64,000 nt of DNA, taken from contig OX345644.1 of NCBI GenBank assembly GCA_947044365.1, positions 3,970,077 to 4,034,076 on the forward strand, in the 5' to 3' direction. The notes beneath the pieces were generated by a model. It had not been told where the DNA came from. It made no database searches and saw only the letters and a list, made by a program, of their open reading frames with translations. This document shows positions 1 through 11,000 of the stretch, piece after piece. Made by a program: the position numbers and the translations under genes. Source of the stretch: Petrosia ficiformis. Taxonomy: Eukaryota; Porifera; Demospongiae; Haplosclerida; Petrosiidae. Each line of letters starts with the position of its first letter. Position 1 is the first letter of the stretch.

Positions 1-9
1 GGCAAAGGG

Positions 10-165
10 TAAAACTGGCTAGTTGTTTTTTTCCAGACAAATCATTTTTTGTTTGTTGAACTATCACAATTAATATAGGATGATTCCCATCAGATTTATT
101 GTAAAATTCTGGTCTGTAAGTATCGAGATGATATCTTCAGGTACTATGAAAAAAGAGAGTTTCAG
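10..165 (-). repeat. Diverged dispersed repeat, inverse copy near 36.3 kb
   Basis: About 150 bp matches, in reverse complement, the sequence around 36,270-36,435. Shared words include the run over 'ccagacaaatcatttttt' and the pair 'ctggtct...aagtat' followed by 'gagatgatatct'. Similarity by eye is roughly three quarters, so this is an old dispersed element rather than a recent duplication. Family unknown. Confidence 0.5.
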
Positions 166-369
166 CCCCACATTTACTGACCTATATAAATTCCACCTAT
201 TAAACACCCCAAGCATGGACTTTCAACTCCTTAGGTAGACATAATGTCTTCTTCTAAGAAAGCCATAGATATCAAAATCATGGTTTATTAGCTGCAGGAA
301 ATCAGCAAGGCGAGTGTTTGAGTCATTGGCAATGCCCACTTATCAAAATTGTGTTCAATTTGAGATGCA

Positions 370-410
370 ATCTCTGCCATGCTGTGCTATCAGCACAGCA
401 TGGCAGAGAT
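370..410. repeat. Perfect 19-bp hairpin with 3-nt loop
   Basis: Arms 370-388 (ATCTCTGCCATGCTGTGCT) and 392-410 are exact reverse complements around the loop ATC. The word GATGCAA occurs just outside on both sides in direct orientation. A perfect stem this long is unusual in AT-rich DNA; it could be a relic of a small foldback element or a cruciform-prone site. Confidence 0.85.
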
Positions 411-869
411 GCAACTGAGGCAAAAATGGCCAACCTAGAGCATCTCATACTTATATATATTATATGTGTACATACCATGAGTTTGGAAAGATCTCTCATA
501 TTCATCTGCTACGTGTATATAAATCTCTGTAACAGACTTTGTCCTGAGGGCATATAGTAGTTGTTTTCGAGTCAACATTGGGCAAGCATGTGCCAAACTT
601 ATACATACAACATAGTAAGGTATTTTTTATACAAAACAAAATAAAGATATGAAAATAATATTATATTAGCACTGGTTTGACAGTACGTCTTGTGGAACTG
701 TAGAAAATGTTCATCTCTAAATGAAGAGAAAAGAGTCATCATAAAATTTGTTAAACACACAAAAGACTGACTTTCAGTACTGAATTGCATCTCTAACTCA
801 AGATACACAAAGTATTTTTTTTTAATATCCAAACCAGCCATTCAGAAAAAAAAACAACAGAAACAACAA

Positions 870-1207
870 TAATAATTAAAAAAAACATTTTCAATAGAAA
901 TGAAAGAAGATTTAGGGATGTAAAACCACAAAAGTATATGAACAAGGTCGGGATGGGTAATAGCAGGAACAAAAATTAAACAAACCACTTTCATATAACC
1001 CAACATAAGTACCTACACTGCTATATAGCAAAATACATAGAGCTGTACTTATGTAGAGTTATATGGAAGTGGTTGTGTTTAATTTTGGGTACTACATTAA
1101 CTTCCTGTGTTAGTACTGTCCAGACCTTGTTCACATACATTTTTGGGTTTTGACATCATTATTCTTCATTTTTATTGAAAATATTTTTTTTATTATTCTT
1201 TAATTAT
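870..1207. mobile_element. Foldback MITE, family A, copy 1 (complete, diverged)
   Basis: Left arm begins near 'aataattaaaaaaaacatttt' and the right arm ends near 'aaaatatttttttttattatt'. The arms pair throughout, including 'acttccatataacc' type blocks and 'acataagtac/gtacttatgt' next to a roughly 25-nt loop. The same family recurs at 28,595-28,715, 30,110-30,325, 35,541-35,835 and 38,250-38,450. There is no coding capacity, so it must be a non-autonomous element. This copy has drifted most between arms. Confidence 0.75.
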
Positions 1208-1520
1208 TATTACATGTATGTAAATACAAGCTCTAAGCATGTGAGAATATTGGATCAGTTATCGGTATTGGCACATATCTGCTGGAAGATATCAGTTTAT
1301 TGGAATATCTTTAAAAATCCCATAGCGATGCATCACTAGTTAAGATACCATTCCTAATTGGTTTGTATACTTTTTAGGATTATTCCATCTTAACTGCATA
1401 CTCTTTTGTCATTGTAACCTCTGCATATTCTTTCACTTGATTCAAAAATATATAAAAATGTAATTGTAATTATATATATAATACATATCATATATATATA
1501 TATATATATAATTATATTCT

Positions 1521-1562
1521 TATCAGAGAGTACGTTAGTACTCTGTATGTAGGGATGACCCA
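1521..1562 (+). repeat. Family B inverted motif (AGAGAGTAC..GTACTCT + TAGGGATG)
   Basis: A short inverted motif (AGAGAGTACGTTAGTACTCT) is followed by 'gtatgtagggatg'. The same arrangement occurs at 23,993-24,040 and, reversed, at 36,610-36,652. It probably marks the end of a small transposon family. It directly follows an AT-dinucleotide run at 1470-1512. Confidence 0.55.
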
Positions 1563-1795
1563 GGATTTTTTTTTGATTTTGAAGATTTTCAACCCACTGA
1601 AAAGCATTCAAAAAATTCTCATAAATTTTTGCGGTCATATTCCAATGGTACTTTGGGTCAGATTCACTAAATATGCCCTTTCTCATAGAGTCTTGCTAGC
1701 TTAACAAGTGGTGTTTGTATGATGACACCATTCTGATGGTAATTAGTGTGGGTGTGACAGTATTTACAAGATATTAAAATGTTTCTTAAAAATCA

Positions 1796-2152
1796 AGGTG
1801 ATGTTGGGATGACAAATGTATGAAAAAGAACCAGAGAGTGATGATAATAATTTGGCATCCCTACACGACCTTGATTTTTTGAAACTCCAGTATCCATAAA
1901 TTTTGATACATAGTTTTTCATTACTGGTGTCAAACCCCATAAAAAAAAACAGGGCAGATAAAGACTATAATAGAAGAACAAAAAACACAAAGTGCATCCA
2001 AAAATTGAAGAGTATCAACTTTCTACCAATAGAAGGAAAAATGTGTTACAAAAATGAAGGTGATGTAGGAAAGCCAAATTATCATCATCCCTATCTTGTT
2101 CCTTAAGCTTCCTTTACTTTTTATACATTTGTCATCCTTACATCACTAAAGA
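1796..2152. mobile_element. Foldback element with about 90-bp inverted ends
   Basis: Sequence from 1796 (GTGATGTTGGGATGACAAAT just inside) is matched in reverse complement up to about 2152. A second inverted block pairs 'ataatttggcatccctac' near 1848 with the complementary block near 2060-2090. The arms enclose about 170 bp with no coding signal. This is a MITE-like foldback; no clear target duplication was seen. Confidence 0.6.
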
Positions 2153-4229
2153 ATATTTCTAATATCTTATACAAATTATACTCGCTTAGCACTACTTTCA
2201 GTATAATCAAGACCACTGGAACTTCATTTGAATAAAATCGAGTCTATTAATCCTCCTATTGTAAAGTAGATATCTCTCATGCCCCCAAGTGAACACATGG
2301 TCTTAGGAAGACATATACTTGATTAGCCAAAATTTTCACCTCACAAACATTACCTGCTATACAGTATTCATCATTTATAATAACACTATCACTTCCATTA
2401 ATTTAGATTACCACTACTACTATCAGTAAAAAGGAGCTTGATAAACTTTAAAACTATTTCATCTCATCCATTGCATTAAACAAAATCACAAGATACATGT
2501 ATATAGTAATCAATGGATAATGAAATTGTTCGTGCCTTTACGAATGGAGATTATACAAGAGCATCAGAGTTGTTACAGAAAGTGAGAGATCCTAAGAATA
2601 GGGTCTTGTTGTGGTTCTATCCACAGAATTACATGAGCATTAATTGTAATGTGTGCACTGTTACCCTTCTTCATCTCGCTGCTTATCAAGGGTGGTTAGA
2701 TATTTGCGAGCAACTAATAACAGAATATAAATATAACCCTCATGTACAAAACGGATTTGAATCTCTTACTGACATTTCAACACTGCAATGTCGTTTTCTA
2801 TCACTACCACCACCACCTCTATTCTACGCTACATTGAATGGAAACTATGAGGTAGTAAAATACCTAATTGACAACTGTAATTGTGACCCCCATCAACAAA
2901 GTGATGACGGAGAGACTCCAATATATCTGGCATGTTTAGCAAGACACTATGAGATAGTAACATATCTCATTAGCAAGTGTCATTGTGATCCAAACACAGG
3001 GGGTAGTTATAATCCACTTCATGGTGCCTGTAAATTGGGTAATCTTAAGATAGTGAATTATCTTACATCTTTATCTTCAGTAGTTGTGAATATTAAGGAT
3101 AAGGATGGCAATACTCCCCTACATACAGCTTGTTGTTATGGTAAATTAGACATTCTAAAGTTTCTGGTGTCTTTACCTTCAGTATATGTGAACATCCGAG
3201 ATGATAACGGCTATACTCCATTACATACAGCTTGTCATTACGGTTATTTAGACACAGTACAGTTTCTAGTATCTTTATCTTCTGTAAATGTGAGTATTAA
3301 GAATATGAATGGTTATACTCCACTACATACATCTTGCCATTATGGCCAATTAGACATTATGAAGAGTCTTGTGTCTTCATCCTCAGTAGATGTGAATATT
3401 CGAGATGATAGGGGCTTTACTCCACTACATACAGCTTGTTATTATTGTAAACTAGACATTATAAACTTTCTTGTATTTTCATCCTCAATCAATGTGAGTA
3501 TTAAGGATATGAATGGCTATACTCCCCCACATACAGCTTGTCATTATGGCCAATTAGACATTATGAAATGTCTTGTATCTTCATCCTCAGTAGATGTAAA
3601 TATCCGAGATGATAGGGGCTATACTCCACTACATACAGCTTGTCGTTATAGTCATTTAGACATCATAAAGTTTCTAGTATCTTTACATTCTGCAGATGTG
3701 AATATCCAAGACAAAAGTGGCTACACTCCACTACATACAGCTTGTTGTTACGGTCCTTTAGACACAATAAAGTTTCTAGTGTCTTTATCTTCAGTAGATG
3801 TGAACGTCCAAGATAATAGCGGTTGTACTCCACTACATACAGCTTGTCGTTATAGTCATTTAGACATCATAAAGTTTATAGTAACCTTACATTCTGTAGA
3901 TGTGAATATCCAAGACAAAAGTGGCTACACTCCACTACATACAGCTTGTTGTTACGGTCCTTTAGACACAATAAAGTTTCTAGTGTCTTTATCTTCAGTA
4001 GATCTGAATGTCCAAGATAGTAGTGGTTGTACTCCACTACACACAGCTTGTCAATATAAACATTTAGACATCATAAAGTTTCTAGTAGCTTTACCTTCAG
4101 TAGATGTAAATATCCAAGGTGATAATGGCTATACTCCACTACATACAGCTTGTTGTTATGGTTGTTTAGACACGATAAAGTTTTTAGTGTCTTCAGCTTC
4201 AGTAGATGTGAACATCCAAGATAGTAGTG

Positions 4230-4245
4230 GTTGTACCACTACATA
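4230..4245 (+). other. 2-bp deletion causing frameshift in ankyrin repeat
   Basis: Every neighbouring repeat reads GG(C/T)TGTACTCCACTACAT or a close variant; here it reads TTGTACCACTACAT, lacking TC. Before the site the protein continues in one frame (from 2513), and after it in another (to 5708), with the ankyrin pattern resuming at once. The deletion is in frame with nothing else that would rescue it. Confidence 0.9.
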
Positions 4246-5705
4246 CAGCTTGTCGTTATAGTCATTTAGACACGATAAAGTTTCTAGTCTCTTTATCTTC
4301 AGTAGATATGAATATCCAAGATGGTTTCGGTTGTACTCCACTACATACAGCTTGTTTTTATAGTCATTTAGACATAATAAAATTTCTAGTATCTTTACAT
4401 TCTGTAGATGTGAATATCCAAGATAAAAATGGCTATACTACACTACATACAGCTTGTCGTTATGGTCATTTAAACATTATAAACTTTCTAGTGTCTTTAC
4501 CTTCAGTAAATGTGAACATCCGAGATGATAGCGGCTATACTCCACTACATACGGCTTGTCGTTATCGTCAATTAGACATTGTAAAGTTTCTAATGTCCAT
4601 TGAACAAGTAAACCCAATATCTACAGATACAAAGGGTAACACACCCCTTCATCTTGTATGTAGTTCTGGTAATATGGATATAGTAAAGTTTCTCTTGTCA
4701 ACAGGTCGTATAGACCCAATGGCTAAAAACAGACATGAAGTTACTCCAGTACAATTGGCAGTACATGAATATAACATTTTGAAACTTTTTGAACCATTTG
4801 AACAATGTAAAGTAGATTTCCCTGTTCATTCATACAGTAAGGTATTTCTATGTGGTAACACTACTAATGGTAAGAGTTCCTTAGTAAATGCTTTATGTCA
4901 ATGGGTTAAGGGTGTCTCACGGCTAGAGTGGCTAAATCCTTTTAAACAACAAGAAAAGGCTAAGCCTCTCACAGCTGGTATTGTTCCTCATCATCTTCAG
5001 AATAGTGAGATAGGTAATATTGTCTTGTATGATTTTGCTGGTCATCCTGAATACTACAGTAGTCATGAAGCTGTAATGGAAAATCTCATGTTAAGATCTC
5101 CTGCTGTGTTTATCATCCTAATCAAGCTAACTGATAAACTGGAGGTTATTGACAAGCAGTTGTACTACTGGGCTGGCTTTCTTGAAAATGTTGGCTATCG
5201 AATGTCAAAGAAATCTCAGGTTATTGTAGTGGGGAGTCATGCTGATAAGAGAGGAGCAGAGAATGGCATAAATCTCATTAAAAGAATTGATATTCAAAGA
5301 ATTATTGAACATCATGAATATAAAGGTTTTATAGCTATGGATTGTCGTAATAAAAATGGAGTGGGTTTTGATGAGTTTGTTACGTGCTTATCAGAAAGTA
5401 CCAAAGCAGTAGTTGACACATCTGACAGTATTAGTTTCTATTGTCATGTATTGTATGCTTTTCTTAAGACAAAGTTTGATCAAGTAGCTATCACTTTAGA
5501 TAATCTCTTACAACTGATACAAGATGAGAATGAGCCTTCCCTTCCATCAAATGAATCTGTTCTTGAATTTCTAACTATTCTCAGAGATAAAGGACTCATC
5601 ATGTTCATCAGAAATACAGATTCTATTAACAGTTGGGTAATTATAAATAAAACAAGCCTCTTGAAAGTGATTAATGGCACATTGTTTGCTCCCTCACACT
5701 TTAAA

Positions 5706-5708
5706 TAA
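5706..5708 (+). other. Premature stop (GAA to TAA) in COR region
   Basis: After the block coding for LFAPSHFK the codon is TAA, while the paralogue has GAA at the same place (LFAPSYFKEY). The reading frame stays open and strongly similar to the paralogue from 5709 to 6686, so the stop is a single-base change inside an otherwise conserved COR domain. Confidence 0.88.
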
Positions 5709-7200
5709 TATCATTCCACTCTGGCCAGTAATACTGGGATAGTACCAGTTACTGTCCTAAGTGATGTATTCCCTCAATATGATCCTGACATGTTAGTTGG
5801 GTTTCTGAAGGGCTTAGAGCTCTGTCATGAGATCGATGAAAACACACTCAAAATTATTACCACCAATCTCTCGTCTTCCTCAGAGAAGTTGTTATATTTT
5901 CCAGCTCTTGTTAGTGTTGAGCCCTCCTCTGAAGTGAATATCACAAATGGATTTGGGTGGTGTCTTTGGTGTCCTAATCCCTACCAATTCTTTTCAACCA
6001 GGTTTCTTCAAGTTCTTTTACTACGAATATGTTACGTATTTTCCTTACAACTAAGTGATGTTGGTATCATTCATAGGTCCCCATTTCAAACATTAGATCG
6101 ATCTTGTCATATATGGAAGAATGATATTTCTTTTACAAGAGATCGTATTAAAAGTGTTGTACAAGTTAGTGAACAGAATCGTAATGTTGTATTACTAGTA
6201 CAACCATCAGATGAGAGTTTAGAGTTAGAAGTGCTTCAAGTTAGTAGTTCAGTTATTCAAAAGATCCTTCAGATTAAAGAAGAGTTCTGCCATTGTGATA
6301 CTAGAGAGTGTCTCATTTCTCCTCATAACCTAAGCATGGCCTTACAGTATAATCTTAAAGACCTAACAGTTTTCAAAATAAAAGATATTGCAAGAGTGCT
6401 GATACAGAAGAAAATGTTTGTAACAAGCAATACAACAGAATCACTCAATACATCCTCACTCCTGGGAAAGTTAGAACCATACCACTCCCTCCCTCTATCA
6501 GTAATCCATCAGTTGTTTGGTAATAATAGAGGCAGTGATCGTATACCAGAACAGGTCTTTAGAGAAATACAAGAAAGATGTAGCCCCATAATGGATATCT
6601 ATCCAGTAACCAGAGAGTCCAGCACATACCAGTCAGTTAGAGATCATTTGAACAGATTCAGTATATTTGTTGGAAGGAATCCATTTGTAAGTGAATGATT
6701 ATGTATTCTATGAAGCATTTATTATATGTTTGTACTACAGAATTTACAACTTATTTAAGACGTGTGTTTTAATTATAGGATATTGCTGATCCTGTTCTGA
6801 CTGATGATGAGAGAAAGATGATTTCTCAATCATTCTCTGTTACTACTAATGTTGAACCTCTTAGCTATTCAATACCAGAGAATACACTAGGTGAGTATAA
6901 CTAACAAAATTAATGTTATATATAAAATACATGATATTGGGTTTTGATTGAAACTTTTTTTATTATAAATACTCATAATAATTATATAAATTGATTCATT
7001 GATTGTACACATTGTAATTTCTATACTGATTATTGATTCATAAAAATTGTGTATCACATTTATATCATAGGTTCATCACAGTACAGTGTTCCAGTTTCTG
7101 ATAGAAACCTTACTACACCATCTTGTGATGTTGCTACAGGTACAACACTATAACTAGCATTTAATTATACTTTATCTATCACTTCATATTTGTATAATAG

Positions 7201-7512
7201 ATTCAACAACTCCTCTGACTATATTTACAAGACATTTAAATGAAATGTTAGGTGTGATATCAGATCCAGACACAGAGAGGCTACCTAATGATCTCTCATC
7301 AGCTAATCTAATATCATATTCTATCAAAGATGATCTTATCTCTACTAAAGGTCTCTCTCGTTATCAAAAGGCCAGCAAATTACTGAAGGAGATCGAGAGA
7401 TCACTCAGAAATTTGAATACTCCAGAGACATTGGAGAAGTTCTGTGTGGTATTGAAGAAACAAGAAAACGAAGGTTTGAAAAGAATGGCTGGAGAAATGT
7501 TAAAGGAGCTAG
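7201..7512 (+). CDS. Exon with CARD-like death-fold domain, module 1
   Basis: Phase-1 exon, split codon at both ends, preceded by a 69-nt linker exon (7071-7139). The encoded 100-odd residues have the alternation expected of a six-helix death fold, with blocks LPNDLSSANLI, KDDLISTKGLSRYQKAS, LLKEIERSL and FCVVLKKQ. The CARD-like assignment rests on helix pattern and the lone hydrophobic spacing, not on a search. It is closely similar to the exon at 7723-8045, so exon pairs 3+4 and 5+6 look like a tandem duplication. Such domains recruit other death-fold proteins in apoptosis or innate signalling; the partner here is unknown. Confidence 0.6.
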
Positions 7513-7722
7513 GTGGGTAGATAAATGTACTTCCTATATTCTAAAATGTCTACTGATACTGTAAGTAGATGGTTGGTATAGTAAGACACATAACATATAC
7601 AGGTTCAATACAAGATGGAGTTGGATTAGTTTCCTCTAGAAATGTCACTACAGGTAGTGAACTATAATATTTATTATTAATAGTAATTATTAGTTATTAA
7701 CTTTGTTTTTTTATGTGTACAG

Positions 7723-8045
7723 ATTCAAAATCTCCATTGAAAATATTCGTGAGACACATGTGCGAATTGTTAGATGCAATATCAGATCCAGACACAGAGA
7801 GACTACCTAATGATCTGTCATCAGCTAACCTAATACCATATTCTATGAAAGATGATCTTATATCTACTAAAGGTCTCTCTCGTTATCAAAAAGCCAGTAT
7901 TCTACTGAATGAGATACACAGATTTCTGAGAAGCACTAATAAACCAGAGATATTAGAAAACTTTAGTGAAGTTTTAATGAAACAAGACAATCCAGCACTG
8001 ACAAGAATTGCTGAGCACATGTTAAAAGAACTAAGGTATGTGTGA
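7723..8045 (+). CDS. Exon with CARD-like death-fold domain, module 2
   Basis: Second copy of the module, following linker exon 7603-7653. It shares ISDPDTERLPNDLSSANLI with module 1 and diverges mainly in the last third. It may be the terminal exon, ending in TGA at 8043-8045 after LRYV. There is also a good donor (AAG|GTATGT) at 8035/8036, so a further exon is possible; joining to the acceptor near 8543 would hit a stop within a few codons. Confidence 0.6.
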
Positions 8046-9165
8046 TTTTACCACATTAAATATTACTAGTAATTTGGGATTATGATGAGCTATTCAAAGC
8101 TCATCTTTGAACAGTAACAGATCTATAGCAGAGCCTAGCACAGCACAGGCCTTGCTAATGACACTATGTGCATTGCCTAAATCACACAAAAAAAAAATAT
8201 TGGTGCTTATATAACGCAATCTTAGCATTTCCTGACTTTGAGAAGACTTCTGATAACAAATTAATACATAACTCATCTTGTTTTGCATGATGAAGCAGGC
8301 TGCTTTAAATTAAATGAAATTGAAGTAGTGGCCACTACAACATAAAATCACTGGCTATAAGCATTCCAGCAATGACAATAACTTTCTGTTAGCTCATTTA
8401 TTTTGTGTTGTGTTGTACATGTAATTCAAGTATAATTAATATGTACATGTGGAGGTTCTGGGAAGGATAGTGTAGACTAAGATATGACATAGTTATAATC
8501 AGATTTATCATGATCTGCAATTAAACATTTTTTCTATCATCAGATCATGCTAATTCTGAAGTTGGATGGATACACAGAACTCAATCCAACATCTCCTCCT
8601 GTCACTTGTGAGGGAGAATAAGATTAGGTAAATGTCCCTCCCATTGCTGGTGATTGGGACTCCAGATACATAGGCGGTGGAACATGCTTGAAGGTGGGGG
8701 GGCCCACAGATGTGATCATGATTGTGAGCAGCTGCTAATCACATGTAAACTTGTTGTACATATACACCCACACAGTACCAACTAAATGTTTTTGATCTCG
8801 TATTTTAAATCTTCCATTTTAAATTAAGTTAACTTAGTATTCTAACAGTGTAATTTATTCTTTTACATTGCCAAATCTGGGGAGGGGGGGCCATGGCCCC
8901 CCTGGCCCCCCTGGTTCCACCGCCTATGCAGATACACATTTTGAACATTTGTCAACATTAATATTTTTAAAGAAGGTAATATATGTATCTATGTATTTAT
9001 TCATAACTATATTCATGGAGTTTACTATGTTTACATATTATCTATAATGAATTATATGATGTCTGTGGATTTATCTATTAATTTTTGTGTCTGTCTATCT
9101 CTTTAATTAATCTACTATAGAGTATAAACATAATAATACATAAATGTTGTATTTTTTTCATTTAG
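8046..9165 (+). other. Decayed 3' segment with inserted element
   Basis: Little is coding here. Around 8545-8665 and 8937-8985 the sequence is a decayed relative of the death-domain-like exon and its downstream part at 48,833-48,980 (shared words such as 'ttgggactccaga', 'cacattttgaaca' and 'tttttaaagaaggtaatatat'). The match is split by a hAT-like insertion at 8671-8928. 8094-8290 shows an open antisense frame of 64 codons with no domain. The rest is AT-rich sequence without recognisable features. Confidence 0.6.
8671..8928. mobile_element. hAT-like MITE with target duplication CAGATACA
   Basis: 258-bp element with terminal inverted repeats TAGGCGGTGGAAC / GTTCCACCGCCTA. It is flanked by CAGATACA at 8663-8670 and 8929-8936, an 8-bp duplication typical of hAT elements. 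The subterminal runs of G and C (GGGGGGGCC, GGCCCCCCTGG) are also typical of animal hAT MITEs. The paralogous sequence at 48,925-48,945 lacks the element and shows the empty site, which proves insertion. An alternative reading is a 15-bp TIR with a 6-bp duplication. Confidence 0.88.
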
Positions 9166-9989
9166 GATGTATTTGCAGTTAGTCATTTTGTCTCTGAGAA
9201 TCTTGGAAAAACTTTCTATACAAGAGCCCCTCTCTATTGATCTCAACTTTCTCTTTAAGACACGTCATCATCCGCACCTCTTGTGTTCATACTCTCACAA
9301 AGTTCTGACCATGCTATTTCTTTTCGACACGTTCAGGGACCTGTAGCTGATGTAATGATCAATAGTGCTACACAGAATGGTCATTGGTTATTCCTACAGG
9401 TAAACTACTAAGTATATATTGTTTGTTGTCTTTTTCACTTTCTTTTATACAATTGTATGTATGCACATCTCTCTGTCCTCAGAACTATCACTTAGCTGCT
9501 TCTTGTGTGTTATGAATGGATGATATAGTGAACGGATTCTCATTACCTGATGCACACATACATGATGACTTTATTCCTCTTGTCAATCAAAGTATCTGTA
9601 TTACAAAATGCAGTCAAAGACTCAAAGTTACAAATGGGTATAGTAATATTTATAGATATAGTGATTGCCAAGTGCAGAACTAAAGTATTCAGTATTGTAT
9701 GGCCTATATAAAGAGGCTGGTGGTATGGTTGTCATATAGCTCAGTTGTTTAGAACACTGGTGGCTAAAACCAGTCACCCTGTGTTACATTCCTAGTGACT
9801 GCTAGCTTTTTAATTTTCCCCTTAAATCACGTGATATTTGATAAGTATGAATATGTGTTCATAACTAACTTAACAATTAATTATGTTATCTACAGGACTA
9901 AGAGCAAGAGCTTTCAATGAAATACAAGTTTCTTTCTTTGAAGAGCATGGTAACTCATCACGCAATCATACAAATTTTATTTAAAAGTT

Positions 9990-10250
9990 TTTTCACACAT
10001 AATTTATATACATACATATATATACACCTATATTTACATGTATACATCAATACACACACATGTACATACACATATAAAGTTATAAACACACACATGCATA
10101 CATATATGTATATATACATACATACATACATACATTCACAATATTACATATACACATACTCATTTATGTATTGCATGCTCACACACACGCATACATACAT
10201 ACATACATGTACATACATACATATAATACATTGTTTTCTCACTTGTATAT
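9990..10250 (+). repeat. ACAT/ACAC microsatellite
   Basis: Imperfect (ACAT)n with interspersed ACAC and ATAT inside a dynein-pseudogene intron. The open frames of Tyr/His/Ile/Thr found across it come from the 4-bp period and are not genes. Confidence 0.85.
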
Positions 10251-10689
10251 ATAGTATACATTTACTGATAGTGATAGAGAATGTACTCTAGACAATCTTA
10301 AAATGATTTTAGAGGATAGAGAGATGCCATGGAATGCTCTCACTTTTATCACTGGAGAGGTTTTGTCATATAGGTAAATAATATTGGTAAGGCATGTTAA
10401 GCAGACCTGCCAGAATAGACCATGCAAGCTACATAAGCTTTGGCTTGTACTTTATTATCCAGAAGTATTACCATAGAGTCTACAGTAATAACTACATGTA
10501 CTACTAATGTCTAGACCTTTAATTTACTTGTATTTTACTTATACTTTAGACTCATCCTTACCAAATAGATTTTAGTTATTACAAGCAAAAACAATAACTC
10601 AAAAAGTCACTAGATAGATATTTTATCATGGATTTCTATAGTAACACAATAAAATATTCTTTATAAAAGAATGATATCAAATACATATA

Positions 10690-10742
10690 CATGTATATAT
10701 CCGTACATACAAACGTACATACCTACATACATACATACATAT

Positions 10743-10773
<31 letters not shown>

Positions 10774-11000
10774 AATACATACATACATACATACATACGT
10801 GCATACAGCATACATACATACATACATACATACATACATACATACATACATACATACATACATACATACATACATACGTATGTATGTACATACATGCATA
10901 CATACATATGTACATACATACATACATGCATACATGCATACATACGTACATACATACATACATACATACATACATACTGTACATACATGCTTACATATAT
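10690..11000 (+). repeat. (ACAT)n microsatellite array
   Basis: About 300 bp of nearly pure ACAT repeats with occasional G or T changes, in the pseudogene intron between 10,373 and 11,363. It is open in five overlapping frames on both strands, all low complexity. Confidence 0.95.

Larger units (their letters stand above)
1..2512. other. Gene-free upstream region rich in foldback repeats
   Basis: I see no credible coding exon here; the open frames are short and lack recognisable domains. The stretch holds a diverged repeat (about 10-165), a perfect short hairpin (370-410), a long foldback element (about 870-1207), an AT dinucleotide run (about 1470-1512), a small inverted motif (about 1524-1560) and another foldback element (1796-2152), each listed separately. 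The last 300 bases before the ATG at 2513 are AT-rich. They share a short stretch with the DNA just upstream of the second ANK-ROC-COR gene (around 39,760-39,800: similar words covering 'attaatttagattaccacta'), which suggests the duplication reaches a little 5' of the coding region. Confidence 0.6.
2513..8045 (+). pseudogene. ANK-ROC-COR protein with two CARD-like C-terminal modules (disrupted)
   Basis: A multi-exon gene of the ROCO type. Exon 1 (2513-6686) encodes an N-terminal helical segment, about 20 ankyrin repeats of 34 aa, then a ROC GTPase (P-loop GNTTNGKSS at about 4855, DFAG switch, SHAD specificity motif) and a COR region. Exons 2-6 are 6779-6890, 7071-7139, 7201-7512, 7603-7653 and 7723-8045, all joined by phase-consistent GT-AG introns. 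Exons 4 and 6 encode death-fold (CARD-like) domains. Two lesions break exon 1: loss of 2 bp (TC) after 4236 within an ankyrin repeat, and GAA to TAA at 5706-5708, judged against the paralogue at 39,890. ROCO proteins are GTPase scaffolds; the ANK-ROC-COR-death-fold order resembles DAPK1 without its kinase. Either a recent pseudogene, or sequence errors hide an intact gene. Confidence 0.85.

Noticed and set aside
8094..8288. Open antisense frame of 64 codons
   Set aside because: No domain, no splice signals, AT-rich decayed region.
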